A model generated the notes under the pieces. The model saw only the letters and a program-made list of their open reading frames with translations. It ran no database searches and was not told the origin of the DNA. A DNA stretch of 64,000 nucleotides from DATJHM01 sp035493895. Lineage in GTDB: Bacteria; Chloroflexota; Ktedonobacteria; Ktedonobacterales; Ktedonobacteraceae. A program made the translations under genes and the position numbers. Numbering within the stretch: the stretch's first letter is position 1; every line of letters starts with the position of its first letter. The stretch spans positions 1 to 64,000 of the forward strand of contig DATJHM010000162.1 in assembly GCA_035493895.1 (NCBI GenBank), read 5' to 3'. Shown piece by piece: positions 45,836 through 54,266 of the stretch.

Positions 45836-45922
45836 CTACCTGCTCCTGTTATTACGTTTGATTGCTTGTGTATTGAAGTTTGCTGACCGGAATTCTTGTC
45901 AGCACAGGCATCTTTCGGTAGT

Positions 45923-45942
45923 ACATCACATTGCAGTGGTGT
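45923..45942 (+). promoter_or_regulatory. Leader hairpin 1 of full-length binding-protein gene
   Basis: ACATCAC and GTGGTGT (45923-45929, 45936-45942) pair with one G-T. It corresponds to the hairpin at 43437-43454 in the duplicated leader. Confidence 0.4.
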
Positions 45943-46023
45943 AACTGAAGCAAATCAGTGTTGTTTTTTACGATATTCTTCCTCTGCCGAAACAAAACAG
46001 GCAATATACGAGGAAGAACTATG

Positions 46024-46049
46024 CGAGAGCTCTGGAGCTCTCGGGAGGG
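46024..46049 (+). promoter_or_regulatory. Leader hairpin 2 and ribosome site of full-length binding-protein gene
   Basis: Nine-base arms 46024-46032 and 46035-46043 pair perfectly and abut GGGAGGG, as at 43533-43558. The two stems differ at several paired positions while staying complementary. The placement suggests control of translation or mRNA stability of the abundant binding protein. Confidence 0.55.
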
Positions 46050-46054
46050 ATTGT

Positions 46055-47446
46055 ATGTTTCAACAGTCTGATGCCCACGAAGTCAATGCTCACGATCCAT
46101 CAACAGCTTACACGAAAAAACTTCTTCGACGCCGTGATTTTCTCAAACGTTCTGCGGGCGTAGTCGGCGCAACGAGCCTTTCCGGAGTTCTCGCAGCCTG
46201 TACCAGTAGCGGGTTTGGTGGAGGTGGCGGTGGCGGTGGTGGTACCGTTACGCTCTCTTTTGGCGATATGAACTGGGGGAACAATTCTTATGCCAAAGTT
46301 GGTCAGCAACTGGTAAACGAATTTAATGACTCTCACAAAGGTATTCGCGTTACCTATCGTGCCATCCCCTGGGCAAACTGGTTCCAGACCCTCACCACAG
46401 CAGTAGGCTCCGGTACCCAACCGGACATTGGTTCCGGTGGTTCGTTTGCAGGCGTCCAGTTTGCGGGAAGCAACGATATTCTCTCACTGGATGATGTCGT
46501 GGATGAGATCAAAAAAAGCGGGCAGGCGAAAGATTACATACCCAATGCCTTTTCTCCACTGATGCAATATAAGGGGCATTACATCACCTTACCTTTCGGA
46601 ACAGATATCCGTGTTCCACTGTACCGCAAAGACATCTTCCAGCAAGCAGGTATAGACATACCGACAACATGGGATGAGTGGAGACAGGTAGCAAAGAAGC
46701 TGACCAAAAATGGCAAGTATGGCCTGTTGGAGGCAGGATCAGACAACCTCACAGAACATATGCTGGAAACATTAATGATCAATAACGGCGCGGGATTGTT
46801 TACACCGGACAAAAAGCTCGTCTTGAACAGCAATCCCCTCAATATCGAGGCGTTGCGCTTCTTCGCAGATCTGGTAGAGGACGGCTCATTTGATCCCGCC
46901 AGTTCTGGCTATGTAAGTGATGACGCCATTGCGGCCTTTAGTCGTGGTGATGGCGCTATGATCATGGGTGCTCCTGGCTTTGCAGGACAAATGGATGCTA
47001 AAACTTTACAGAATACCGGCGTTATTCCGCCAATGGCGAGTCCACACGGCACGAAGGGAACGCTCTTCTGGGAGAACAACACATTCATCTACTCATCTAC
47101 CAAGCATCCCAATGAAGCCAAAGAGTTCTTACTATGGTGGCAGGCGAACAACAAGCCATTATGGACGGTAGGGGGAAATAATCCCATTCCCATCCGCGAG
47201 TCTTACTATAACGATCCTTATTTTAAGGCTATTCCATACCTTCAACAAGTGCGAACACAGTATCTCCCCATTGCCAAGTCAGCCAATGCCCAGAGGGCCG
47301 AGGCTTTTCCCGCGCTCAATCCGCTGGATGGAGATGGCACGCTCGTCACGTTGGGACAAAACTTGTTGGGCAAAAAGGATTTCATGACCTCAATTAATAC
47401 CGCGCAGGCAGGGTTACAAAAGGTCGTGGATAGCACTCCTGGCTAG
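46055..47446 (+). CDS. Sugar ABC transporter substrate-binding lipoprotein, Tat-type signal
   Basis: A 463-residue family-1 extracellular solute-binding protein. The signal LLRRRDFLKRSAG is a twin-arginine motif, followed by a hydrophobic stretch and the lipobox LAAC, so it is probably exported folded and lipid-anchored. A Gly-rich spacer follows. The mature part has the family features: WFQTLTTAVGSGTQPDI, YKGHYITLPFGTD, and WWQANNKPLW near the C-terminus. The ATG at 46055 follows GGGAGGG. It serves the two permeases just upstream. A collapsed copy lies at 43564. Confidence 0.93.
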   Translation: MFQQSDAHEVNAHDPSTAYTKKLLRRRDFLKRSAGVVGATSLSGVLAACTSSGFGGGGGGGGGTVTLSFGDMNWGNNSYAKVGQQLVNEFNDSHKGIRVTYRAIPWANWFQTLTTAVGSGTQPDIGSGGSFAGVQFAGSNDILSLDDVVDEIKKSGQAKDYIPNAFSPLMQYKGHYITLPFGTDIRVPLYRKDIFQQAGIDIPTTWDEWRQVAKKLTKNGKYGLLEAGSDNLTEHMLETLMINNGAGLFTPDKKLVLNSNPLNIEALRFFADLVEDGSFDPASSGYVSDDAIAAFSRGDGAMIMGAPGFAGQMDAKTLQNTGVIPPMASPHGTKGTLFWENNTFIYSSTKHPNEAKEFLLWWQANNKPLWTVGGNNPIPIRESYYNDPYFKAIPYLQQVRTQYLPIAKSANAQRAEAFPALNPLDGDGTLVTLGQNLLGKKDFMTSINTAQAGLQKVVDSTPG

Positions 47447-47488
47447 CCGTTTCTTTGCATTGTAACAGGACTCGTCCCGCTTCAGGGG

Positions 47489-47514
47489 AAAGACAGAGGA
47501 TTGCCTCTGTCTTT
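47489..47514 (+). terminator. Terminator after the binding-protein gene
   Basis: AAAGACAGAGG and CCTCTGTCTTT are perfect 11-base arms around a four-base loop, ending in a short T run. It ends the sugar transport operon. Confidence 0.75.
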
Positions 47515-47543
47515 CTCATAGATATGCAGTTACAGGACGAGCT

Positions 47544-48446
47544 CTATCTGTGAGGCTTGTTTTTTTCGGAGCGCTCAGCGAGCGAGCTTGCCAGGATCGA
47601 GACGACCTCTTCGAGCGTTTGACCGTAACGGCGCTGCTCTGGCGTTTCGGTCCCTAACACAGTCCCTTCCACAAAACGATAAAGGGAGGCGGCTCCTTCT
47701 AGCATCTGTGGAGGCAGACCGAGATCGGAGAAAGTCTGCGCAATCTCTTCCATCTCGCCTACCCAGCGATACGCTTTTGGCGGCATACCAGGAACCCCAC
47801 GCTCCATAGTACGAAACAATGGCAGATCCTGGAACTCGGCGGCCAACGCGTCCTGCAAACCAAGCGCACGTCCTGCCACCAGCGCCTCCGTCAGCAGCGC
47901 CGTCGATCCCTTCGTCAGCGAGGCATAGCACATTTTCAGGCCAGACGCCTGCCCGGTATGGGGACCCAACACACGTATATCCAGGCCATAATCTTGCAAA
48001 AGCGCGACATCGGCGGCACGTGCACCGGAGACATACAGACGAGGTCCCGCTTTGCCTGGTTGCGGCGGGCCCCCAATAATACCACCATCAACAAAAGAGA
48101 CCCCGGACTGCGTGAGAAGCTGATCGATCGCATGCGCTGTTCTGGGAGCAATGGCATTGCAGTCTACAAACAACAACGTTGCACCAGTTTTGTGTACCGC
48201 CGTGGCGATTCGCTCCGCGCTCGCATAGGCGCGGTTCGGTGGAAGAATCGAGAGCAGAATGTCCGCCTCACGCACTAATGTCTCGTCAGAGACATCGATG
48301 ATGCCTGCGGCCCTCGCGAGCGCAGCGGTACGTGGGCTACGTCCCTGTACGTTGGTGATGACACGCAACCCATGCTGTTGAAGTACAGCCCCGATAGCAT
48401 GTCCCATATCACCTGGACTGACAATTCCTATCGTCTGAATGTCCAC
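47544..48446 (-). CDS. NAD(P)-dependent 6-phosphogluconate-dehydrogenase-like protein with DUF1932 domain
   Basis: A 300-residue beta-hydroxyacid-dehydrogenase-like protein. The N-terminal Rossmann motif is divergent (GIVSPGDMGHAIG). The central part reads FVDGGIIGGPP, and the likely catalytic Lys region is ASGLKMCYASLTKG. The C-terminal half matches the DUF1932 arrangement. It probably oxidises or reduces a small hydroxy acid. The start is GTG 48446 with AGAGG upstream. It is convergent with the sugar operon and may or may not belong to its pathway. Confidence 0.82.
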   Translation of the reverse strand: MDIQTIGIVSPGDMGHAIGAVLQQHGLRVITNVQGRSPRTAALARAAGIIDVSDETLVREADILLSILPPNRAYASAERIATAVHKTGATLLFVDCNAIAPRTAHAIDQLLTQSGVSFVDGGIIGGPPQPGKAGPRLYVSGARAADVALLQDYGLDIRVLGPHTGQASGLKMCYASLTKGSTALLTEALVAGRALGLQDALAAEFQDLPLFRTMERGVPGMPPKAYRWVGEMEEIAQTFSDLGLPPQMLEGAASLYRFVEGTVLGTETPEQRRYGQTLEEVVSILASSLAERSEKNKPHR

Positions 48447-48486
48447 TGCTTACCTCTTTCTCTTCCAGTAATGAGATAGTATATCA

Positions 48487-48515
48487 TTGACAAATCTCTG
48501 TGCATCTGTTATAAA
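48487..48515 (+). promoter_or_regulatory. Promoter of the metal ABC transporter operon
   Basis: TTGACA (48487-48492) and TATAAA (48510-48515) are separated by 17 bases, a near-consensus housekeeping promoter about 55 bases before the binding-protein start. A GAGA...TCTC element lies just downstream and may be part of an operator. Confidence 0.7.
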
Positions 48516-48569
48516 ACATTATCGAGACATGATCTCAATAAATGGTATTTTTTATCTAAGGGACGATTC

Positions 48570-49547
48570 ATGAAGCAACTTCATTTACCATCAATTATAC
48601 AGCAAGAAGCAGGCCGCATACACCTTTTCAGGAATGCGCAATGGAACGTGGCATTTTTATGGGTTATGGCTTTGGGAGGACTCCTGGCGGCCTGTTCTTC
48701 TGCTCAAGGATCTCTTTCCACAGCCCCACAGAATGGCAAAGTGTTACAGGTCATTGCTGCCGAGGATACCTGGGGAAGTATGATTTCTCAGTTGGGTGGC
48801 TCACATGTTTCGGTACGTAGCGTGGTCAATTCGCCAAATATCGATCCACATGACTATGAAAGCACCACGACCGACGCTCGTGATTTCGCGCAGGCTGATT
48901 ATGTTATTTTGAATGGCGTCAGCTACGATTCCTGGGCTCAGAAGCTCCTGGATGCCAATCCTAATAGCAGTCGTACAGTATTAGATATCGGCAGTTTCCT
49001 CGGCAAAAAGAATGGGGATAATCCTCATTTCTGGGAGCAACCGACCTATGTTGAACAGGTTACACACAAGATGACGGCCGACCTGAAAAAGATCGACCCT
49101 GCTGATAGTGCCTACTTTACGCAGCAACTTCAGACATTTGAAACCTCGCTGAAGCCCTACCATGCTCTTGTGAGCGAGATTCAAACAAAATACGCACATA
49201 CTCCTATCGGAGCTTCAGAAGCGCTTTATGTCTACCAGGCTCAGGCACTCAAGCTGAATTTGATTACGCCTGCGGCTTACCTGAATGCAGAGAACAACGG
49301 AACGGAGCCACCAACCAGCGCCGTCACCGAGTTCAACAACCAGATCAATACAAAGCAGATAAAGGTGATGATGCTGGATGTGCAAAATATCTCGAATGAG
49401 ACCAGAACCCTTGAGGGCTACGTGCAAAAGCAGCAGATTCCAACGGTTGAGATCACCGAGACGCTCAATCCTGCCGGAACCACCTTCCAGAAATGGCAGA
49501 TCACCCAATTAACTGATCTGTTGCATGCGCTCGAACAGCAGAAATAA
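48570..49547 (+). CDS. Zinc/manganese ABC transporter binding lipoprotein (ZnuA/TroA family)
   Basis: A 325-residue cluster-A1 metal-binding protein. A hydrophobic signal ends in the lipobox LLAAC near residue 35. Candidate metal ligands are His in DPHDYES and His in NPHFWEQ, with Glu and Asp residues in the second lobe (ASEALYVY, MMLDVQ). The long His-rich loop typical of ZnuA is absent. The ATPase and permease follow on the same strand. The metal, zinc or manganese, cannot be told from sequence. Confidence 0.88.
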   Translation: MKQLHLPSIIQQEAGRIHLFRNAQWNVAFLWVMALGGLLAACSSAQGSLSTAPQNGKVLQVIAAEDTWGSMISQLGGSHVSVRSVVNSPNIDPHDYESTTTDARDFAQADYVILNGVSYDSWAQKLLDANPNSSRTVLDIGSFLGKKNGDNPHFWEQPTYVEQVTHKMTADLKKIDPADSAYFTQQLQTFETSLKPYHALVSEIQTKYAHTPIGASEALYVYQAQALKLNLITPAAYLNAENNGTEPPTSAVTEFNNQINTKQIKVMMLDVQNISNETRTLEGYVQKQQIPTVEITETLNPAGTTFQKWQITQLTDLLHALEQQK

Positions 49548-49614
49548 CCCATCTCCCCCAAAAAACCTTTTGTGTACTTGGAAAGTAGTAGAAGAAAAAG
49601 AGGATACTGGCTTT

Positions 49615-50460
49615 ATGGTCGCAAACGATACGTTGCATGAGCGGCAACAACGATCAGGACAGCAGGGAATCATTGTTGCGCGTGACGCAGCCGTTCAGTA
49701 TGGGAAGCGCGTGATCTGGCAACATGCAAACTTTTCGCTTGATGAAGGCGAATTTATTACGATTGTCGGCCCCAATGGGGCTGGCAAATCGACGTTTTTA
49801 CGCCTTCTTCTCGGCCTGCTTCCCCTGAGTGCTGGCGAAATCGAGCTGTTCGGCCACGCACCGCACAAAGGAAATCCCCTGATTGGCTATGTTCCCCAGC
49901 GCCGCACTTTAGATCCAGAGTTAAGAATTCGGGCCATCGATTTCGTAAAGCTGGGTCTGGATGGGCATAAATGGGGCATGCCATTGCCATTTCTAGCGCA
50001 CAAAAAATCACAGCATATCGTCAGTGAGGCCCTGGAAGCGGTCGGCGCGCTTAGCTATGCGACACGAGCGGTTGGACGGCTCTCCGGAGGCGAGCAACAA
50101 CGTTTGCTCCTGGCCCAGGCGCTGCTCACGCAGCCTCGTATCTTATTGTTAGATGAGCCGCTGGCCAGTCTGGATATGCGCAATCAAAGTGTGGTAGCGC
50201 GTGTCGTATCCCGGGTTGCACGGCAGCGCAATATGACAGTACTGCTCGTCTCACACGACGTCAATCCGCTGCTCCCCTTTACGGATCGTGTGCTCTACGT
50301 GGCAGAAAAAAACGTCGCCATTGGCACACCTGATGAGATTATTACCAGCGAACAATTATCACGACTCTATCAGGCACCGATCGAGGTGGTGCGCGATAGT
50401 CGGGGCCGTGTGCTCGTCTTCGGACAAGAAAATACGCTCGACGAAACGACATATCTATAA
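49615..50460 (+). CDS. Metal ABC transporter ATP-binding protein
   Basis: A 281-residue ABC ATPase of the ZnuC/MntB type. Walker A GPNGAGKST, signature LSGGEQQR, Walker B ILLLDEPLA and switch His in LLVSHD are all intact. The ATG at 49615 follows AGAGGATA; an earlier in-frame start at 49525 would overlap the binding-protein gene and add an unlikely N-terminus. It powers the transporter with the genes on either side. Confidence 0.92.
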   Translation: MVANDTLHERQQRSGQQGIIVARDAAVQYGKRVIWQHANFSLDEGEFITIVGPNGAGKSTFLRLLLGLLPLSAGEIELFGHAPHKGNPLIGYVPQRRTLDPELRIRAIDFVKLGLDGHKWGMPLPFLAHKKSQHIVSEALEAVGALSYATRAVGRLSGGEQQRLLLAQALLTQPRILLLDEPLASLDMRNQSVVARVVSRVARQRNMTVLLVSHDVNPLLPFTDRVLYVAEKNVAIGTPDEIITSEQLSRLYQAPIEVVRDSRGRVLVFGQENTLDETTYL

Positions 50461-50483
50461 ATCTATTTGTGGAGAAGCCAGTA

Positions 50484-51389
50484 ATGAATATCTCTCTTCC
50501 TCTCGCCAGTGCACCCTATTTTTCCGGGAATCTACTTGCCGCCCTACAGGACATGTTGCGCTATCCATTTATGCGCAATGCATTTCTGGCTGGCACCATT
50601 ATTGCGATTGTCGCGGGCATCGTTGGTTATTTCGTGGTGCTGCGCGGCCTTTCGTTCGCCGGACATGCTCTTTCTCACGTTGGTTTTGCGGGTGCGACCG
50701 CGGCGGTAGTGATAGGCATGAATCCGTTCTACGGCATGCTCATGTTCTCGGTTGGCGGCTCTTTGATCATGGGATTTCTGGGAAAGCGTCTGCATGGGCG
50801 TGATAACGTCGTTGGCATTATTCTGGCCTGGACGATGGGGTTGGGCGTCTTTTTCCTCACACTCTACGCTGGATATGCAAATGAGGCCTACGCGATTCTT
50901 TTCGGGCAGATCCTCGGCATCAGTCAGAGCAATGTCGTCACAACATTGATTACCGGCATCATCACGCTCGTGGCGCTGGCCTGTATTTTCCGTCCACTGC
51001 TCTTTTCATCGCTGGACGAAGAGGTGGCCGAGGCGCGTGGAATTCCGACACGTTTGATCGCCATCCTCTTCATGGTCATCCTGGCACTGGCCGTTACGGC
51101 AGCCGTAGAGGTCGTTGGCATCCTGCTCATATTTGCCCTGCTGGTGACGCCTGCGGCCATTGCCGACCGCCTTTCTGGTCGTCCAGCGATTGTGCTACTG
51201 CTCTCGGTGATCTTATCGGTTCTGTTCACCTGGCTTGGCCTGATTGTTTCCTTTTACGTGCCCTATCCTGTGAGCTTTTTCATTACCAGTTTCGCTTTTC
51301 TGAGCTACATTATTGTGCGAGTGGCGCCGGTAGTTCAGGGATGGGCATTAAGCAGAGATGCTGGCAAAAGCACAAAAGTGCAAGCATGA
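50484..51389 (+). CDS. Metal ABC transporter permease (ZnuB/MntC type)
   Basis: A 301-residue ABC-3 family permease with about eight hydrophobic helices. Family features include GYFVVLRGLSFAGHALSHVG near residue 45-65 and ALLVTPAAIADRLS near 225. GGAGAAG lies before ATG 50484. Last gene of the three-gene operon. Confidence 0.92.
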   Translation: MNISLPLASAPYFSGNLLAALQDMLRYPFMRNAFLAGTIIAIVAGIVGYFVVLRGLSFAGHALSHVGFAGATAAVVIGMNPFYGMLMFSVGGSLIMGFLGKRLHGRDNVVGIILAWTMGLGVFFLTLYAGYANEAYAILFGQILGISQSNVVTTLITGIITLVALACIFRPLLFSSLDEEVAEARGIPTRLIAILFMVILALAVTAAVEVVGILLIFALLVTPAAIADRLSGRPAIVLLLSVILSVLFTWLGLIVSFYVPYPVSFFITSFAFLSYIIVRVAPVVQGWALSRDAGKSTKVQA

Positions 51390-51516
51390 AGAAGCCAGAT
51401 ATTTGAATTCTTTTCACTTGAGGAAATCTCAAAGCGGTTTTTTAGTACATACCTGCCTGAAAAGAGAACTGGCTGTCAACATCATCAATAACAGCGTCTC
51501 TCATCGTCGATCAAAT

Positions 51517-51558
51517 TGCGGAGGTTGAAGGCCGATATGGTCCGCTTTTCGTACTGAA
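51517..51558 (+). promoter_or_regulatory. Conserved two-box motif, copy 1
   Basis: Box 1 TGCGGAGGTTGAAGGC starts at 51517 and box 2 CGTACTGAA at 51550, preceded by CTTTT. The same boxes recur at 51914 and 51947 with exactly the same 33-base offset, while the bases between have changed. This fits an ECF-sigma promoter with separated -35 and -10 elements. Confidence 0.5.
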
Positions 51559-51576
51559 TAGAAGAGCCGCCAGTTC

Positions 51577-51608
51577 TTATAATGACGGGAAATTTCCCGT
51601 CATTATAA
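51577..51608. repeat. 32-bp perfect palindrome
   Basis: The arms 51577-51592 and 51593-51608 are exact complements with no spacer. It lies 19 bases after motif copy 1 and could terminate a short transcript from it. Confidence 0.85.
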
Positions 51609-51631
51609 TATAACAAAAAATTTAATGAGTA

Positions 51632-51685
51632 AGGTGCATTTTTACGTGTGAATATATGCATATATTCACACGTAAAAATGCACCT
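51632..51685. repeat. 54-bp perfect palindrome
   Basis: The arms 51632-51658 and 51659-51685 are exact complements over 27 bases with no spacer, centred on ATGCAT. It is far longer than needed for a terminator and has no matching T run beyond the arms. A recombination or resolution site, a mobile-element end junction, or a double-sided regulatory site are possible. Confidence 0.9.
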
Positions 51686-51913
51686 CAAGCGTTTTCCTCT
51701 TTTTACTCCACCATTCCCATCTCCTAGCCAACAATACCTCTTTTATCATATATGTGAATACAAGTATTTATATATTGATATTTATGTATTTATTCACTTA
51801 CTTACATTTTTTACTCCAAAACATCTAGTATTATATAATTATCTATGTTATGATAAATGACATAAGATGTCGGGCTTTCCGTCATCAAAAACGAGCTTAC
51901 CAATTTATCGATC

Positions 51914-51955
51914 TGCGGAGGTTGAAGGCTAAATTGGGAGCTTTTTCGTACTGAA
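51914..51955 (+). promoter_or_regulatory. Conserved two-box motif, copy 2
   Basis: Box 1 at 51914-51929 and box 2 at 51947-51955 repeat those of copy 1 with identical spacing. It ends 16 bases before the membrane-protein gene at 51972 that precedes an ECF sigma factor, which suggests an autoregulated promoter or a shared leader. Confidence 0.5.
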
Positions 51956-51971
51956 GGGAGTAAACAATGGT

Positions 51972-52274
51972 ATGAATATAAAATCTTTATTTAGTAGTGC
52001 AGGAAAGATTCCTGTCATACTTCTCTGGTTGTTTCTTATTAGTTTTCTAGGAGGATGGCTATCTATAGCTATCTCTCTCATTGTCATCACACAGTCAAAA
52101 CAAAGGACAGAGAATCTATCAAAAATCATTAGAGAATTACGTTCCTTTTCCGTAGACAAAAATCTTCGCTGCCCTGACTGCGCAACGAAATATCAAAATC
52201 AGGCAGGCTCCGATCAAGAGGAAGAGGATGTAATGAAACATCCTAAAGGCTACCAGGATCAGACACAACAGTAG
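51972..52274 (+). CDS. Small membrane protein next to ECF sigma factor
   Basis: A 100-residue protein with one or two hydrophobic helices (about 12-40) and a hydrophilic C-terminus with a CPDC pair near residue 68. It could be a membrane-bound anti-sigma or sensor partner for the ECF factor starting 21 bases downstream, but it lacks the usual HxxxCxxC zinc motif. GGGAG lies about 11 bases before the ATG. Composition is AT-rich compared with nearby operons. Confidence 0.65.
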   Translation: MNIKSLFSSAGKIPVILLWLFLISFLGGWLSIAISLIVITQSKQRTENLSKIIRELRSFSVDKNLRCPDCATKYQNQAGSDQEEEDVMKHPKGYQDQTQQ

Positions 52275-52295
52275 TGAGGGAATGGGGGGATAACT

Positions 52296-52943
52296 ATGAT
52301 AGTACAGGGACAAACAGATAAAGAGTTGCTAACACTATTAGGAGATAACCTCTGCAAACATTTTGAGTTACTCGTCCTATGTTATCAGCAAAGGCTCTAT
52401 GCCTTTGTACTAGGCATAGTTCATGACCCCTATGAGGCAGAAGATATTGTTCAAGAGACTTTTATCAACACTTATAAAAGTCTCTTGAAGCTAGTAACAG
52501 TAAGTGATACAGAAAAGTTATGTACGTTAAGACTAAAACCATGGTTGTTTACCATCGCACATCATATTGCATTAAACCATCTCAATCGTAAAGGACATCA
52601 TATGTGCTCAATTCATCAACCACTCTCTGTAGATATACCAGGAGAAAGAGAGATACTTGAAGAACTAAAGCAAGGCCAAATTGCATCAGCAGAGGAACAG
52701 GTAGAAAGTAATGAAGAGAGAAGAACATTACATGAAAAAGTAAACTGCCTCCCAGATCAACAAAGAGACGCAGTGTTTCTTCATTATATGGTCGGCCTGG
52801 AATACCAGGATATCGCGACAAAGCTGAACCGACCGGTAAATACTGTCAAAAGTAGTGGCCGACGTGGATTAGCGAAGTTACGAGGAATGTTACTACAAAC
52901 AGTAAATTTAGACCCACCTTCCCAGGTTATACAGGAAAATTAA
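52296..52943 (+). CDS. ECF-type RNA polymerase sigma factor
   Basis: A 215-residue sigma factor. Region 2 includes AEDIVQETFINTYKSL and WLFTIAHHIALNHLNRKG. Region 4 has LPDQQRDAVFLHYMVGLEYQDIATKL, then NTVKSSGRRGLAKLR. GGGGGA precedes the ATG. It is probably co-transcribed with the small membrane protein upstream and may recognise the two-box motif at 51517 and 51914. The gene is AT-rich relative to its surroundings. Confidence 0.9.
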   Translation: MIVQGQTDKELLTLLGDNLCKHFELLVLCYQQRLYAFVLGIVHDPYEAEDIVQETFINTYKSLLKLVTVSDTEKLCTLRLKPWLFTIAHHIALNHLNRKGHHMCSIHQPLSVDIPGEREILEELKQGQIASAEEQVESNEERRTLHEKVNCLPDQQRDAVFLHYMVGLEYQDIATKLNRPVNTVKSSGRRGLAKLRGMLLQTVNLDPPSQVIQEN

Positions 52944-52975
52944 CGCTGACTGAGCAAAAATCCATAGATAGCGCC

Positions 52976-53476
52976 TTGACAGAGCGTCAATTCAGCACTA
53001 AACTGGTTACAAATAGGAGAAAAGAGAGGGCGTTCCCGATTTCTACCAATAGCCAGTTTGCGGTTGCAATCCATACTCTGACACTCATAGCTCAGGCCGA
53101 AGATGGGCCCGTCACTTCAGAGTACATAGCAGGCAGTGTCAATACGAATCCCGTGTTCATTCGACGCATTCTGGGATTGCTGAGCCGTGCGGGACTGGTC
53201 ATCTCACAGCCAGGTGTGGGGGGAGGATGGCGGCTTCTTCGCGATCCCGCTACGATCACGCTACTCGACGTCTTCCGGGCCGTCGATGAAGGACACCTGC
53301 TCTCAATGCATCACAGCACGCCGAATATTGACTGTACGGTTGGTAGAAACATTCAACATACGCTTTCTGTCTACTTCGGAGAGGCTGAGCACGCTTTTGA
53401 GCAGGTTCTGGCGCAACAAACCGTTGCCCAGGTGCTCAAGACAGTGCTCGATACACCTTCTTCCCAGCAGAAATGA
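52976..53476 (+). CDS. Rrf2-family transcriptional regulator (YwnA-like)
   Basis: About 166 residues. The Rrf2 winged helix is clear: SQFAVAIHTLTLIA, then TNPVFIRRILGLLSRAGLV and GVGGGWRLLRDP. The three Cys that hold an iron-sulphur cluster in IscR/NsrR are absent; only one Cys is seen (NIDCTVG), as in YwnA-like members. The start is uncertain: TTG 52976 opens the frame, but the conserved part begins near 53045 and no ATG lies upstream. It precedes an NAD(P)-binding protein, as ywnA-ywnB do in Bacillus, and may control it. Confidence 0.82.
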   Translation: MTERQFSTKLVTNRRKERAFPISTNSQFAVAIHTLTLIAQAEDGPVTSEYIAGSVNTNPVFIRRILGLLSRAGLVISQPGVGGGWRLLRDPATITLLDVFRAVDEGHLLSMHHSTPNIDCTVGRNIQHTLSVYFGEAEHAFEQVLAQQTVAQVLKTVLDTPSSQQK

Positions 53477-53600
53477 GGCAGCGGCTCTTTTTTTGCCTCT
53501 ATTTGCAACTGATGTAGTTACAAAAACCATATGATGAGAGATACAGGATCTTTTGCGGTTGAAAGTACGCTCTCATCGCCAACACTAAGAGGAGTATCGG

Positions 53601-54242
53601 ATGAAAATTGCATTGTTTGGTATCAGCGGTATGATTGGTCAGCGTGTCGCACAAGAGGCCCTCACACGTGGTCATGAGGTAAAGGGCATCGTGCGCGACC
53701 CTTCACGCTTCCAGAGCACCCATCCACAACTCACCGTCGTACAAGGCACCCTTTCCGATCCAGAGAGCGTGGCCCAGGTTGTAACTGGCTATGATGTGGT
53801 GGTCAATGCAACGGGACCCAGACATGATGGCAGTGACAGCCCACAAACCTACCTGGATAACGCCCACGCCCTGCTTGAGGGCCTCAAACGCGCTGGCGTG
53901 CAGCGTCTGATCGTAGTCGGAGGCGCAGGCAGTCTGGAGATTGCTCCGGGAGTCCAGCTCGTTGACACCCCCGACTTCCCGGCCGCCTGGAAAGCTGGTG
54001 CCAGCGGCCTTCGTGATGCACTGGTCATTTACCGCGCCGCCGATCTGGATTGGACGTTCTTCAGCCCAGCAGCGATGATTGCCCCTGGCGAACGCACTGG
54101 CACCTACCGCACCGGCACCGATCAACTGCTCACCAATGATAAAGGGGAAAGTAATATTTCCGCCGAAGATTATGCCGTCGCCCTGCTCGACGAAATCGAA
54201 ACGCCCCACTTCATTCGCCGCCGCTTTACCGTAGCATACTAG
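53601..54242 (+). CDS. NAD(P)-binding Rossmann protein (YwnB/NmrA-like)
   Basis: A 213-residue atypical short-chain dehydrogenase. The dinucleotide motif is KIALFGISGMIGQRV at the N-terminus; VVVNATGP and RLIVVGGAGSLE follow. The Tyr-x-x-x-Lys pair of classical SDRs is not seen, so it may be a redox sensor or quinone/azo-type reductase relative. AGAGGAG precedes the ATG. Adjacent to the Rrf2 regulator; a strong terminator follows. Confidence 0.87.
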   Translation: MKIALFGISGMIGQRVAQEALTRGHEVKGIVRDPSRFQSTHPQLTVVQGTLSDPESVAQVVTGYDVVVNATGPRHDGSDSPQTYLDNAHALLEGLKRAGVQRLIVVGGAGSLEIAPGVQLVDTPDFPAAWKAGASGLRDALVIYRAADLDWTFFSPAAMIAPGERTGTYRTGTDQLLTNDKGESNISAEDYAVALLDEIETPHFIRRRFTVAY

Positions 54243-54266
54243 CAACCAATCCTCTCATTATATATT

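Larger units (their letters stand above)
51390..51971. other. AT-rich intergenic patch with palindromes and a repeated motif
   Basis: No gene is supported in these 580 bases. They contain two copies of a conserved promoter-like motif, a 32-bp and a 54-bp perfect palindrome, listed separately, and a very AT-rich stretch between 51720 and 51850. Confidence 0.6.
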
